Origin: an uncultured Allobaculum sp.
GTDB taxonomy: Bacteria > Bacillota_I > Bacilli_A > Erysipelotrichales > Erysipelotrichaceae
DNA length: 64,000 bases
NCBI GenBank assembly: GCA_910579655.1
Contig: CAJTVE010000002.1
Coordinates: 1 to 64,000 of the forward strand
Direction of reading: 5' to 3'
The notes beneath the pieces are model-generated. The model was not told the origin of the DNA, did not search any database, and worked only from the letters and a program-made list of their open reading frames with translations. How positions within the stretch are numbered: position 1 is the stretch's first letter; each line of letters begins with the position of its first letter. This document shows positions 44,565-54,174 of this stretch, one piece after another. The position numbers and the translations under genes were made by a program.

Positions 44565-47500
44565 TCGATCTGTACATCCTCCACTTCTTTACGTTCTTCT
44601 TCAAACTCGTCGTCTTCAGTCTGTTCGTCTTCTGTGTCATCACCTTCGAAAGTTGTTCCCGATAAGGCTTCAGCAACAACCGATGGATCCAGATCATTTT
44701 CAAGAGGTGGTTCACCGGCTTCTTCTTCGCCTTCCGGAATTTCTCTGGCTTCAACTGTAATGATGGAATCGTCGTCATGTTCAACGGCATTGTCATTCTT
44801 GTTGGAAGAGTTCAGAGAAACAACGTTGTTGTTGTCATCGAGCAGTGTGACATCAATGGCCAGACCCTGAAGTTCGTTGATCAGTACGCGGAAGGATTCT
44901 GGAACGCCTGGTTCTGGAATGTCTTTACCTTTCGTGATCGCTTCATAGGTTTCAATACGGCCCTGAATATCGTCAGACTTGATGGTCAGGATTTCCTGCA
45001 GAGTATGGCTGGCACCATAAGCTTCCAGTGCCCAGACTTCCATTTCTCCAAAACGCTGGCCGCCATTCTGTGCTTTACCACCTAATGGCTGCTGCGTAAT
45101 TGTGGAATAAGGTCCAGTTGCACGGGCGTGCAGTTTATCGTCAACCATGTGCGCGAGTTTGATCATATACATGACACCGACGGAAATCCGTTCATCGAAT
45201 GGCAGACCAGTCTGGCCATCGTAAAGAACCTGTTTCCCATCGAATGTCATCTGTGCTTCTTTCATGACATCAGCCAGATCTTCGTTGGACAGACCATCGA
45301 ATACAGGTGTCGCGAATTTCTGGTTCAGTTTTTTGGCTGCATAGCCGAGGTGGATTTCCAGGATCTGCCCAATGTTCATACGGGAAGGTACACCAAATGG
45401 GTTCAGGATGATATCGATTGGGGTACCATCGGACATGAATGGCATATCTTCGATTGGCATGATCTTGGAGATTACACCTTTGTTACCATGACGGCCGGAC
45501 ATCTTGTCCCCTTCAGAAATCTTACGTTTCTGAGCAATGTAGACTTTGACACGGGTATTGACTCCAGGGGGCAGGTCGGATCCATCCCCGCGTTTGAAGA
45601 CTTTGGTGCTGTGAACAATACCAGCGCCACCATGTGGAACTTTCAACGAATTGTCGCGCACTTCTCTGGATTTTTCACCAAAGATCGCGAGCAGCAGTTT
45701 TTCTTCCGGAGAAACTTCGGACTGGCCTTTTGGCGTAACTTTACCAACCAGAATATCTCCTTCGTGAACTTCAGAACCTTTGAGGATGACGCCATTCTCA
45801 TCGAGTTTCTTCAGCGTGTTTTCGGATACGTTTGGAATATCACGGGTGATTTCTTCCGGTCCAAGCTTCGTATCCCGGCAGTCGATGTCGTATTCCTCAA
45901 GGTGGATTGAGGTGTAGACGTCATCGCTGACCATCCGTTCAGACATAATGATGGCATCTTCATAGTTGTAGCCATACCAGGTCATATAGGCGATGGTTAC
46001 GTTCTGACCTAAAGCCAGTTCGCCATTTTCCATGGATGGTCCATCGGCCAGGATATCGCCGGCTTCAACTTCTTCGCCAACTTTAACGATTGGTTTCTGG
46101 TTGATGCAGGTCGATGCGTTGGAACGGGAGAACTTACGGAGCATGTAGGTGTGTTCCTTGCCGGCTTTGTCGGTGTTGACAATGCGCAGGGAGTCTACAT
46201 AGGTAATGGTTCCGTCTTCTTTTGCGACGATACCAACACCGGAGTCTTTGGCAATCTTGTATTCAATACCAGTGCCGACATACGGGGAATGCGGCTGGAG
46301 CAAAGGTACGGCCTGACGCTGCATGTTGGCACCCATCAGGGCACGGGAGGCGTCATCGTTTTCCAGGAATGGAACACAGGCGGTTGCAACCGAAACGATC
46401 TGTTTCGGGCTGACGTCGGCCAGTTCGACTTCGGATTTGTCAGCGATGATTGTATCGCCATTTTTACGGGCAACGACACGATCGTGGATCAGACGGCCAT
46501 CACGAACTTCGTTGGCCTGGGCGATCACGTAATCGGCTTCTTCATCCGCAGACAGGTATACCGCCTTTTCGGATACAGTGCCATCTTTATTTACGATTCG
46601 ATATGGAGTCTGGATGAATCCATATTCGTTGATTTTTGCATAAGTTGTCAGGTTGGAAATCAGACCAATGTTTGGACCTTCAGGGGTCTCGATTGGGCAG
46701 ATTCGGCCATAGTGAGAGGAGTGAACGTCTCGAACTTCAAATCCGGCACGGTCACGCGTCAGACCACCTGGGCCTAAAGCGGAAATACGGCGCTTGTTGG
46801 TCAGTTCAGCCAGTGGGTTTTGCTGGTCCATGAACTGGGACAGCTGAGAAGAAGAGAAGAACTCTTTAATCGCTGCAGTTAATGGACGAACGTTGGTGAG
46901 TTTTTTCGGGTTGATGTTTTCAACTTCCTGGATGGACATTCTTTCCTTCACCACACGTTCCATTCGGCTTAAACCGATACGGAACTGGTTCTGGATCAGT
47001 TCACCAACCGAACGGATCCGACGGTTGCCCAGCATATCGATATCATCGGTCTCGCCAATTCCTTCCATAACATTCAGATCATAGGCAAAGAATGCATAAA
47101 TATCTGGAATTGTCACGGTATGCATATTGGCAAACGGATCATTTCCGGTAATATGAACCAGCTGGCCATTTTTATCTTCGACATCGATTTCCTGAACGGC
47201 TGCACCGATTAACCATGCCGTAACATCTTCGTTCTGCATGCGGCCTTTGAGATCAAAGACAGCGGCGTCATCCAGTTTTTCCGGTGTTACACCAATGGTG
47301 TAGCGGCCGGCAATCGGTTCGAGATCGGAGTTCACCAGATCACGGCCATCTTTATCTGTCAGACGGCCTAAGGTGAGCAGACGCTGACCATAGTTCAGGA
47401 CGGCGTCAACATTTTCGTCTGTTAATGTGACAGGTTTTGCCACCAGACCCGCATAAATCTTGACAGGTTTGTCAAATTTTACGATCTGTTCTACATCCTG

Positions 47501-48790
47501 AGGAGTAAGAACCTGACCCTGTTCAAGCAGAACCCCATCCAGCGTGATATCTTCAGCCAGGACACGGCCAATCAGACCTGTTTTATAAGAGGCAGGAATG
47601 GTTACGATATCCGCTTCGAGGAATTCTGGTTTGAAAGGATATGGATTCATGTAAAGACCTTTTGCGAGTTCGCCGCGCAAAGCGTTGCGTTCATCACGGG
47701 TTACATGAGTTCCTTTTGGCATGAATACTTCGCCATCTACGCCAATAATGTCGTGGGCAAGAGTTGTATTCATGGTACGGGCTACAGCATTGAGCTTTTT
47801 GCCCAGTTTATAACGGCCGGCTTTGGTCAGATCATAACGGCGCGGGTCAAAGAATTTGGCCTGCATGAGGGTGATGGATCCATCCAGAGTCGGGATTTCG
47901 TCAGAGCGCTGGTTTTCATAGAAAGAAAGCAGGGCTTCTTCTGTTGTTTTGACTTTATCAGCGAGCAGTGTGTTTTCGATTTCTTCAGATTTTCCAAAGA
48001 AGCCGTTGAATAACATGAGATACTGGTTCATGTATTCGCGGTTGCCCTCGTCGACAGCCACGTCTTTTGCTTCCTTGCCAATGGCTTTCAGGAACGTATC
48101 CAAAGGCTTGGTGTCAAAAGCGTCTTCTCCTTTTTCCAAAGAGAAGCTCATTCCTAAGGCTTTAAAGAAAATCGAGGACAGGATCTTACGGCGACGGTCA
48201 ATGGAAACATTGATGGCGCGGCCATTCGTGTTCTTTTTCTGTTCGGTCATGAACTCAAGCCATGTACCACGGCTAGGAATCAGTTCACAACTGTAATTCT
48301 GACGGCCAGTCTTGTTATCATAAGATTCCGCGAAATACGCGCCAGGAGAACGAACAATCTGAGAAACGATGACACGCTCAGCACCATTGATGATGAATGT
48401 ACCAGTTTCCGTCATCTGGGGAAATTCACCAAGATAGACTCTGTCTGCTTTGGTGATGACTTCTCCATTTTCGTTGACCACTTCCAGTTCCATGTCAACT
48501 TCAAGAGAAGCAGCGTAGTTGCACTCTTTCTCCATGGCTTCCTGCGGAGTACATTTTGGTTTAGCAAAATGGAATCCTTTATAGTTCAGTTTGATATTCT
48601 TGTTGAAACTTTCAATCGGGAAGATTTCATTGAAAACTTCTTCAATTCCCTGCTTGGTAAACCAGTCGTAGGAATTCGTCTGAATTTCGACCAGATTTGG
48701 AAGCTCCAGCTTTCCGGAGACTTTTGAATAGTCCCGTCTAAATGCTTTTTTTCCTTCCGGAACGATTTGGTATGGTTTATTGCCTTCCAT
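44555..48790 (-). CDS. rpoB: RNA polymerase beta subunit
   Basis: 1411 aa. Start at 48790 (MEGNKPYQIVPEGKKAFRRD) with AAAGGA nine bases upstream; a longer open frame adds 30 unlikely residues. All core motifs are present, including the rifampicin cluster SSQLSQFMDQQNPLAELTNK, the GDKMSGRHGNKG motif and PFGVPSRMNIGQ. In that cluster residue 665 is Asn where E. coli has His526. A tail of about 100 residues beyond the conserved end is very acidic (GDDTEDEQTEDDEFEEERKE), making the protein longer than typical Bacillus RpoB (about 1190). No rplJ/rplL genes precede it. Confidence 0.98.
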   Translation of the reverse strand: MEGNKPYQIVPEGKKAFRRDYSKVSGKLELPNLVEIQTNSYDWFTKQGIEEVFNEIFPIESFNKNIKLNYKGFHFAKPKCTPQEAMEKECNYAASLEVDMELEVVNENGEVITKADRVYLGEFPQMTETGTFIINGAERVIVSQIVRSPGAYFAESYDNKTGRQNYSCELIPSRGTWLEFMTEQKKNTNGRAINVSIDRRRKILSSIFFKALGMSFSLEKGEDAFDTKPLDTFLKAIGKEAKDVAVDEGNREYMNQYLMLFNGFFGKSEEIENTLLADKVKTTEEALLSFYENQRSDEIPTLDGSITLMQAKFFDPRRYDLTKAGRYKLGKKLNAVARTMNTTLAHDIIGVDGEVFMPKGTHVTRDERNALRGELAKGLYMNPYPFKPEFLEADIVTIPASYKTGLIGRVLAEDITLDGVLLEQGQVLTPQDVEQIVKFDKPVKIYAGLVAKPVTLTDENVDAVLNYGQRLLTLGRLTDKDGRDLVNSDLEPIAGRYTIGVTPEKLDDAAVFDLKGRMQNEDVTAWLIGAAVQEIDVEDKNGQLVHITGNDPFANMHTVTIPDIYAFFAYDLNVMEGIGETDDIDMLGNRRIRSVGELIQNQFRIGLSRMERVVKERMSIQEVENINPKKLTNVRPLTAAIKEFFSSSQLSQFMDQQNPLAELTNKRRISALGPGGLTRDRAGFEVRDVHSSHYGRICPIETPEGPNIGLISNLTTYAKINEYGFIQTPYRIVNKDGTVSEKAVYLSADEEADYVIAQANEVRDGRLIHDRVVARKNGDTIIADKSEVELADVSPKQIVSVATACVPFLENDDASRALMGANMQRQAVPLLQPHSPYVGTGIEYKIAKDSGVGIVAKEDGTITYVDSLRIVNTDKAGKEHTYMLRKFSRSNASTCINQKPIVKVGEEVEAGDILADGPSMENGELALGQNVTIAYMTWYGYNYEDAIIMSERMVSDDVYTSIHLEEYDIDCRDTKLGPEEITRDIPNVSENTLKKLDENGVILKGSEVHEGDILVGKVTPKGQSEVSPEEKLLLAIFGEKSREVRDNSLKVPHGGAGIVHSTKVFKRGDGSDLPPGVNTRVKVYIAQKRKISEGDKMSGRHGNKGVISKIMPIEDMPFMSDGTPIDIILNPFGVPSRMNIGQILEIHLGYAAKKLNQKFATPVFDGLSNEDLADVMKEAQMTFDGKQVLYDGQTGLPFDERISVGVMYMIKLAHMVDDKLHARATGPYSTITQQPLGGKAQNGGQRFGEMEVWALEAYGASHTLQEILTIKSDDIQGRIETYEAITKGKDIPEPGVPESFRVLINELQGLAIDVTLLDDNNNVVSLNSSNKNDNAVEHDDDSIITVEAREIPEGEEEAGEPPLENDLDPSVVAEALSGTTFEGDDTEDEQTEDDEFEEERKEVEDVQIECQ

Positions 48791-48851
48791 GCGCACGATC
48801 CTTTCTTCAGTATTGAACAACAGCCAGTTTTCGGCTATTATGCAATTTACT

Positions 48852-48880
48852 AGTGTATGATGGTCCTTACCCTTTTGCAA
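48852..48880 (-). promoter_or_regulatory. Possible rpoB promoter
   Basis: On the minus strand TTGCAA and TACACT are 17 bases apart, placing the start point about 55 bases before rpoB. It is moderately good; other candidates upstream are weaker. Confidence 0.4.
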
Positions 48881-49120
48881 ATGAGATTCCCTGCAACCCC
48901 TTTAATTTATGGGTATTTTATACATTTTTTGGACCTTTTCAGATTTTGAGTTAAAATACAAGTCTTGACTTACATCCTGAAAAGACGTATACAGCTCTTT
49001 TCCGGTCTTCACACGCATCCTTTCTGTCTGCGGGCTTTGCATCTCGATATCATTTTCAACTTTTAAACCCTTGTTGTGCCTTTCATCTGCCTGAAAGATC
49101 ACTTTTCAGGGCGAATCTGT

Positions 49121-49462
49121 TCAATTTCTTCGGCGGGGGATCCGAAGAGGAAAGAACAGAGTACAACCTTTCGATGTCTTTGTCACTTTTTCAACTTCAA
49201 CGCCCAGCCTGATCAACCGATTCTTCCATTCAGTTTGTTCCTCTTCGTTCAAAAAGCCATCTGATTTGCCCTGCAGCTCATACTCTTTTTTTGTGGAAAT
49301 TGCAACCACAATTGCCTTTTGAAAATTATCCCCTGTTTTCTGGCTTTCCTGTCTGAAACAAGACTGTTCTAAGCTCTGCTTATAAAAGATGGACAAACGA
49401 ACATTGTTTTTTGTAAAAAAGAGAGACAGAATGAGGAGGAAGGATGTATTTGCGGGATACAT
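49121..49462 (-). CDS. Doubtful hypothetical ORF (113 aa)
   Basis: The C-terminal half (KEYELQGKSDGFLNEEEQTEWK) looks protein-like, but there is no ribosome binding site before the ATG, no known domain, and its start is antisense to a micro-ORF with a strong ribosome binding site. It may be a remnant. The rest of the 1-kb region upstream of rpoB has no other candidate gene. Confidence 0.25.
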   Translation of the reverse strand: MYPANTSFLLILSLFFTKNNVRLSIFYKQSLEQSCFRQESQKTGDNFQKAIVVAISTKKEYELQGKSDGFLNEEEQTEWKNRLIRLGVEVEKVTKTSKGCTLFFPLRIPRRRN

Positions 49463-49512
49463 TTAGAGAGGTCCTGCTTCAGTGGACGATTCAAGGGGGT
49501 TGTTTGCTTTAA
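49444..49512 (+). CDS. Micro-ORF (22 aa) ending inside a terminator
   Basis: GAGGAGGA lies just before the ATG and the product reads MYLRDTFREVLLQWTIQGGC then LL. The stop codon falls in the loop of a strong intrinsic terminator. No gene on this strand follows for several kilobases, so it is not an obvious attenuator; it could be an sRNA-encoded small protein. Confidence 0.3.
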   Translation: MYLRDTFREVLLQWTIQGGCLL

Positions 49513-49528
49513 GCAAACAGCCCCTTTT
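49495..49528 (+). terminator. Terminator of the micro-ORF transcript
   Basis: GGGG..TGTTTGC pairs with GCAAACA.CCCC and is followed by TTTT. Confidence 0.7.
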
Positions 49529-49662
49529 GAGCGTCAAGAAGAATAGATACCAGACTATACTATGCAAGATCGATGCAGATTCCTTTAAATATTTTCGTAG
49601 AATCGATTATCGGATTCGTGTGACAACATGGAACCTCCCCTCTTTTCCAAAATCTGAACCTG

Positions 49663-49695
49663 AAAAAGCCTGTCTGCAGCTGCCGACAGGCTTTT
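49663..49695 (-). terminator. Terminator after trkH
   Basis: An 11-bp stem AAAAGCCTGTC/GACAGGCTTTT with T-run on the minus strand, 120 bases after the trkH stop; the A/T flanks allow both directions. Confidence 0.8.
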
Positions 49696-49817
49696 GATTC
49701 TCTGTTTTCAATTTGAAAGATTTGCCAGACCAGTACCGGTATGGTTTCCACCAGAAATATCTTTTGCCAGTTTCTGATTCAGCGGAGCAGTGCTCAAAGC
49801 TGTAAGAAGGAGAGTGG

Positions 49818-51476
49818 TTATCCGGCAATCCGACGGCTTCGTCTTCGGGCTGCCACTTCCGGATCGTCTTCTTCTTCCGGGATGCGCACATGTCGGGCAA
49901 CAGGGGGCGGAGTTCCTGTTGAATCCGAAGAATGCTGTTGTTCGCCTGCCCAGGGTGCATCCGGTTCTTCTTTTCTGGCATGGGAATGTTCCCATTCTTC
50001 TTTTCGCTCACTCAGATCCCGTTTGGTAATGCGATGCGTTCCCTGCCACATCGCCGGCACAAGCAGCAAAATAATCGGCAGCAGTTCCAGACGACCCGCC
50101 AGCATGGCAAAAGACAAAGCCAGTTTTGCCACATTTGAGAATCCGGCAAAGGTAGACATTGGGCCCACATCGCCAAGACCCGGACCAATATTGTTGATGG
50201 TGGCGGCGACTGCAGAAAAGTTTGTCACCAGATCCTTGCCGTCAATCGTGACAACCAGAAGGACACTCACAAACACGATCAGATAAATGGCCAGAAAAAC
50301 ATTGATGGCCCGAACGGTTTCATGCGCAATCGGTTTTCCGTCCATATGGACTTTTTCTACGAGTCCTGGATGAAGCAGATTGCGAAATTCTTTTTTGATG
50401 CCTTTGACCATGACGTTAAAACGACTGACCTTGATTCCACCCCCGGTTGAACCGGCGCAGGCGCCGATAAACATAATGATGATCAGTAAAGTCCTTGCTA
50501 ACGGCGTCCATAAATTGAAATCAACCGTCGCATAGCCCGTGGTCGTAATCAAAGACGAGACAGTGAAGAAAACATGGTGAATCGCCTGCCACAAATCTGG
50601 AAAACGATCCCGGACAGATAAGACAATGACAAAGGTCACCACCAGGATGATGCCAATATAAGTCAGGACTTCTTCCATGTGGAACGCCTGTTTCCATTTG
50701 CGGCGCAGCATCAGGAAATAGAAGGAGAAGTTGATTCCAAACAGCATCATAAAGATCGCAATGATTCCCTGCTGGAGCATGGTATAGTCATCAAACCCGC
50801 TAGGCCGGACCGCAAATCCGCCCGTACCGGCAGTGCCCATGGTCAGACAAAGCGTATCAAACAGCGGCATCCCGGCCAAAAGCAGAAAAACAATCTGAAT
50901 CAGTGTCAGGCCGATATACATCATATACAAGGTCTTGGCGGTATCTTTGACTTTTGGAACCAGTTTGGACACATCCGGTCCTGGGGATTCGGCAATCATC
51001 AGGTTCATGAACTTGGCAGAGGTACTTGGCAGCAGAGCCAACAAAAACACCAGAACCCCCATCCCCCCGATCCAATGCGTAAAAGAACGCCAGAATAAGG
51101 ATCCATGGCTGATCGTGGAAAGATCCGGAATGGTGGTACTGCCGGTTGTCGTAAACCCGGAGACCGTTTCGAAAAAGGCATCGATCGGATTGGAAATCTC
51201 ACCAGCCAGAATGAAGGGCAGACTGCCAAGAATCGACATCAGAATCCATGCCAGTCCCGTCGCGGCCATCCCTTCACGCGCTCGAAAGCGGCCCATCGAT
51301 TTTCGGCCCCAGGTCAGCAGCAAGCCAAGTCCCAGGCAAAGCAGGGCAACCAGAAAGTAAATCAGCGCCACATTATATTCCTGATAGCAGATCGCACAGA
51401 TCATCGGAAGCAGCAAGAAGGCCGCTTCGGCTTTGCATACCTGACCGAGCACATACAGAACGGCTCTTAGATTCAT
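49818..51476 (-). CDS. trkH: TrkH-type K+ uptake membrane subunit
   Basis: 552 aa with four M1-P-M2 repeats. Selectivity-filter regions include VSGFTTTGST, GTAGTGGFAV, SLITTTGYATV and INNIGPGLGDV. The protein forms a K+ (or Na+-coupled K+) channel-like transporter gated by TrkA. A soluble tail of about 75 residues, rich in Glu, Arg and Pro, follows the last helix and is not part of the usual protein. The ATG overlaps the trkA stop by four bases (ATGA), so the two are translated together. Confidence 0.92.
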   Translation of the reverse strand: MNLRAVLYVLGQVCKAEAAFLLLPMICAICYQEYNVALIYFLVALLCLGLGLLLTWGRKSMGRFRAREGMAATGLAWILMSILGSLPFILAGEISNPIDAFFETVSGFTTTGSTTIPDLSTISHGSLFWRSFTHWIGGMGVLVFLLALLPSTSAKFMNLMIAESPGPDVSKLVPKVKDTAKTLYMMYIGLTLIQIVFLLLAGMPLFDTLCLTMGTAGTGGFAVRPSGFDDYTMLQQGIIAIFMMLFGINFSFYFLMLRRKWKQAFHMEEVLTYIGIILVVTFVIVLSVRDRFPDLWQAIHHVFFTVSSLITTTGYATVDFNLWTPLARTLLIIIMFIGACAGSTGGGIKVSRFNVMVKGIKKEFRNLLHPGLVEKVHMDGKPIAHETVRAINVFLAIYLIVFVSVLLVVTIDGKDLVTNFSAVAATINNIGPGLGDVGPMSTFAGFSNVAKLALSFAMLAGRLELLPIILLLVPAMWQGTHRITKRDLSERKEEWEHSHARKEEPDAPWAGEQQHSSDSTGTPPPVARHVRIPEEEDDPEVAARRRSRRIAG

Positions 51477-52888
51477 GGTTTCACCTTTCTTCCTTTAGCC
51501 GAGCTGGTGGACTGATTCTGACGGGGATAAGGCGTGGTGCTGAGAATGTCCGAAATATCGGTAAATCCACAGTTATTGGTGATGACAACCACCGAATCGC
51601 CAGCCTGCATCTGATCAGAACCGCGCGGCAGAATCGATTCGTCTCCCCGGGTAATCAAAGCAATCAGCACCCCCGGCTTGAGATCCATCTGATAGAGCGG
51701 CTTGCCAATGACCGGCGCATTTTCACAGACGGTAAATTCGAGGGCTTCAACCTGGTCATTGGCCAGTTTATGCATGGTTTCCACGTTGCTTCCGGTGCCG
51801 TTGGCAATTGCACGGACATGACGCACGATAAATTCAGCAGTCAGTTTTTTCGGGTTGATCAGAGTATCCAGATCCAGATCCTGAATCACTTCATCAAACA
51901 TCCGGTTGGCCTTCGTAACGGTCTTCAGGCCCGCTTTGCGGTGGGCAAACATGGACAGAAAGACATTTTCTTCATCAAAGCCCGTCAGCGAAACCAGGGC
52001 ATCCATTTCCATCAGCCCTTCTTCCAGCAGCAGGTCCGCATCCGCGCCATCGCCATGGATGATGATGCAGCCTGGATGGAGCAGCGCGAATTGTTCGCAG
52101 GTGGCCAGATCATGATCAATGATCGTCACTTCCATCCCTTCTTTAAGCAGATCTTCGACAAGGTAGTGAGCAATCTTGCCTGCTCCGATAATCATGACGT
52201 GCTGGGTTGGCGCCGTCGGCAGTCCGGCTTTGCGGAAGAATTTGATGACATTGATTCGGCTGCCAGCCAAATACAGCTTATCTTTGCCTTTGAGTACAAA
52301 GTCGCCATCTGGGATATAAGCGAGCTGATTGCGCTCATCGACACAAAGCAGGACGTTATCAGCCACATGGGATCGTACGTTTTTTACTGCCAGGCCATCC
52401 AGAACGGAATTGGGCAGAATTTTAAATTTATAAATTTCCCCGATGCCATGTGAAAATGTATCGACATCAATGGCACCTGGCAAAGCCAGAACACGTTCGA
52501 TTTCCTGAGCGGCCAGCAGTTCTGGATTGATGATCATATCCAGTCCTAACTGTTCTTTTAAATAGTCCATGTCCGCGGAATACTCTGGCGAACGCACGCG
52601 GGCAATCGTCCGATGGCAGCCGGCTTTTTTCGCCAGCAGGCAGGACAGCAGGTTGACTTCATCATTGGTCGTCACCGCAATGAACAAATCTGCCTCATCC
52701 AGTCCCGTTTCATTGATGGTATCTGGAGCGACAATATTGCCGGTCATCCCCATGACATCAAAGTTCGAGGTCGCCGCGCGGACGCGTTCCGATCGCGTAT
52801 CGACAACGGTCAGATCATGTCCTTCCAGGGAAAGTTCTCCGGCCAGGAAGGTTCCTACCTTTCCCAATCCTGCAATTACAATCTGCAT
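51473..52888 (-). CDS. trkA: TrkA K+ uptake regulatory subunit (double RCK)
   Basis: 471 aa made of two RCK-N/RCK-C tandems. The nucleotide-binding loops are VIAGLGKVGTFLA (residues 4-16) and MIIGAGKIAHYL (near 232), each followed by an acidic residue (VVDTRSE; IIDHDL). It binds NAD(H) or ATP and gates TrkH. A GAAAGGGTG ribosome binding site is close to the ATG. It is first in the trkA-trkH operon. No c-di-AMP riboswitch was recognised upstream. Confidence 0.93.
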   Translation of the reverse strand: MQIVIAGLGKVGTFLAGELSLEGHDLTVVDTRSERVRAATSNFDVMGMTGNIVAPDTINETGLDEADLFIAVTTNDEVNLLSCLLAKKAGCHRTIARVRSPEYSADMDYLKEQLGLDMIINPELLAAQEIERVLALPGAIDVDTFSHGIGEIYKFKILPNSVLDGLAVKNVRSHVADNVLLCVDERNQLAYIPDGDFVLKGKDKLYLAGSRINVIKFFRKAGLPTAPTQHVMIIGAGKIAHYLVEDLLKEGMEVTIIDHDLATCEQFALLHPGCIIIHGDGADADLLLEEGLMEMDALVSLTGFDEENVFLSMFAHRKAGLKTVTKANRMFDEVIQDLDLDTLINPKKLTAEFIVRHVRAIANGTGSNVETMHKLANDQVEALEFTVCENAPVIGKPLYQMDLKPGVLIALITRGDESILPRGSDQMQAGDSVVVITNNCGFTDISDILSTTPYPRQNQSTSSAKGRKVKP

Positions 52889-53349
52889 GATTTCACCCTT
52901 TCTTAAAGTTTGAGATGCATCCTCTGATGGCAGGCCCGGCTTTCTTTGGTCAGCGGTTCACTCTGATTGGCAGATGACAGGATCAAAGACTGAGTCTGAC
53001 GTTGAATTTCTGTGTTTTTGTTTATGCAATCCAGTAAAAGTCCAGCCGCTTTTTTGGGGGCCTGACTGTTCTTTTCAAGCCGGCCTGCAAAGGCCCGGTC
53101 TATTCATTTTAGCGGATCAACACAAAAGAGAGTCTCTCTTTTTGAATTGTTCCGTTTTTAAGCCAAAAACTGGAATTTACTCTAACAAAACGTCCCTACC
53201 AAAGCGTTCAGAACGCCTTTGCAAACCAACACCAGCACGCTTTTGATGGACTTTATCCGTTCCATTGAGCGGTTTTGGGCGTATTCTTACGCTCTGTCCC
53301 TGGCTTGCGCGAAAATCTTCTCTCTTTTCACTTTCCAATCCAATCCTTC
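52889..53349. other. Spacer upstream of trkA
   Basis: No gene supported in 460 bases. The trkA promoter should lie here but no clear -35/-10 pair stood out. Confidence 0.4.
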
Positions 53350-53880
53350 TTACTGGTCAGATTCAAAGGAATGCATGATTGTCAGCGCCGTATCCAGCAT
53401 TTTTTCCGAAAGCTCTTCTTCCTTCAGCAGGCTGGCCGCTAACATGGCACACTTGAAATAGTCGGGATTGGCCTGGAGCTTTACAGGATCAATATGCTCA
53501 AGCAGACTGGCCAGTTCTTCCCGCCTGGCAAAATAGGCCGCCTCACGTCCCACTTCTTCCATCAGATCTTTCAGAAGCATTTCCTGATTGTTTGCGGTCG
53601 CAATGGCCATGGCTGCAATGGACAGACCTGCCTTTTCGATCTCGTTTTGAAGGCGCGATACCTCCGCGATTTCATACCCGGAAAAATACAGAAACGGCAT
53701 CGTCTGCGAAAGTTTTCTGGGATCATATTCAATCGGCTTGCCACCTGTCAGTTCTTTAAGCGAACGATCAAGGTCTTCATCGCACAGGCAGCGAACTTCT
53801 TCCTTTCTGGTGATGGCTTCAAATCGTTTCATGGCCTCTGGATCAGCCTGTAAAAAACCTGGATAAAACAGAATCATCAT
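53350..53880 (-). CDS. DUF3783-domain protein
   Basis: 176 aa. The N-terminal part MILFYPGF and the segment PFLYFSGYEIAEVSRLQNEI resemble DUF3783, in which a short beta-alpha unit ends with a conserved tail. The rest is helical. ATG 53880 (or the next Met) has GAGGAGG three to six bases upstream; the six-residue longer form would have none. Role unknown; no operon partner. Confidence 0.7.
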   Translation of the reverse strand: MMILFYPGFLQADPEAMKRFEAITRKEEVRCLCDEDLDRSLKELTGGKPIEYDPRKLSQTMPFLYFSGYEIAEVSRLQNEIEKAGLSIAAMAIATANNQEMLLKDLMEEVGREAAYFARREELASLLEHIDPVKLQANPDYFKCAMLAASLLKEEELSEKMLDTALTIMHSFESDQ

Positions 53881-54048
53881 TGTCCTCCTCATACTCATAT
53901 ACTGTTAATTTAGATTATTTTCCTATATAAATAATATAAGTTTATCTCTTCTGACGGTTTGTCTGTCTGGATCTGATGTTCATTAAAAAGACAATCCAAG
54001 ACTTTCCTGTTCACTTTTCAAAGACAGACAGGAAAAAAGACCCGCCAT

Positions 54049-54078
54049 TTCACCGGCTAAGTCTTCCTCTACTATAAT
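54049..54078 (+). promoter_or_regulatory. Promoter of the lipoprotein-sda operon
   Basis: TTCACC and TATAAT are 18 bases apart, about 90 bases before the lipoprotein start. Confidence 0.55.
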
Positions 54079-54174
54079 AAAGTTAAAGTGATCCTGCCTG
54101 ACGACAAACCAGATTCTCTGGTCAGGAAATCCATGAAGAACAACTCAAAAAGACAGGATCGGAAAGGAAATTTC

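Noticed and set aside
52889..53349. c-di-AMP (ydaO-type) riboswitch before trkA
   Set aside because: Expected in principle for K+ transporters of Firmicutes, but I could not match the conserved motif by eye; a covariance search would be needed.
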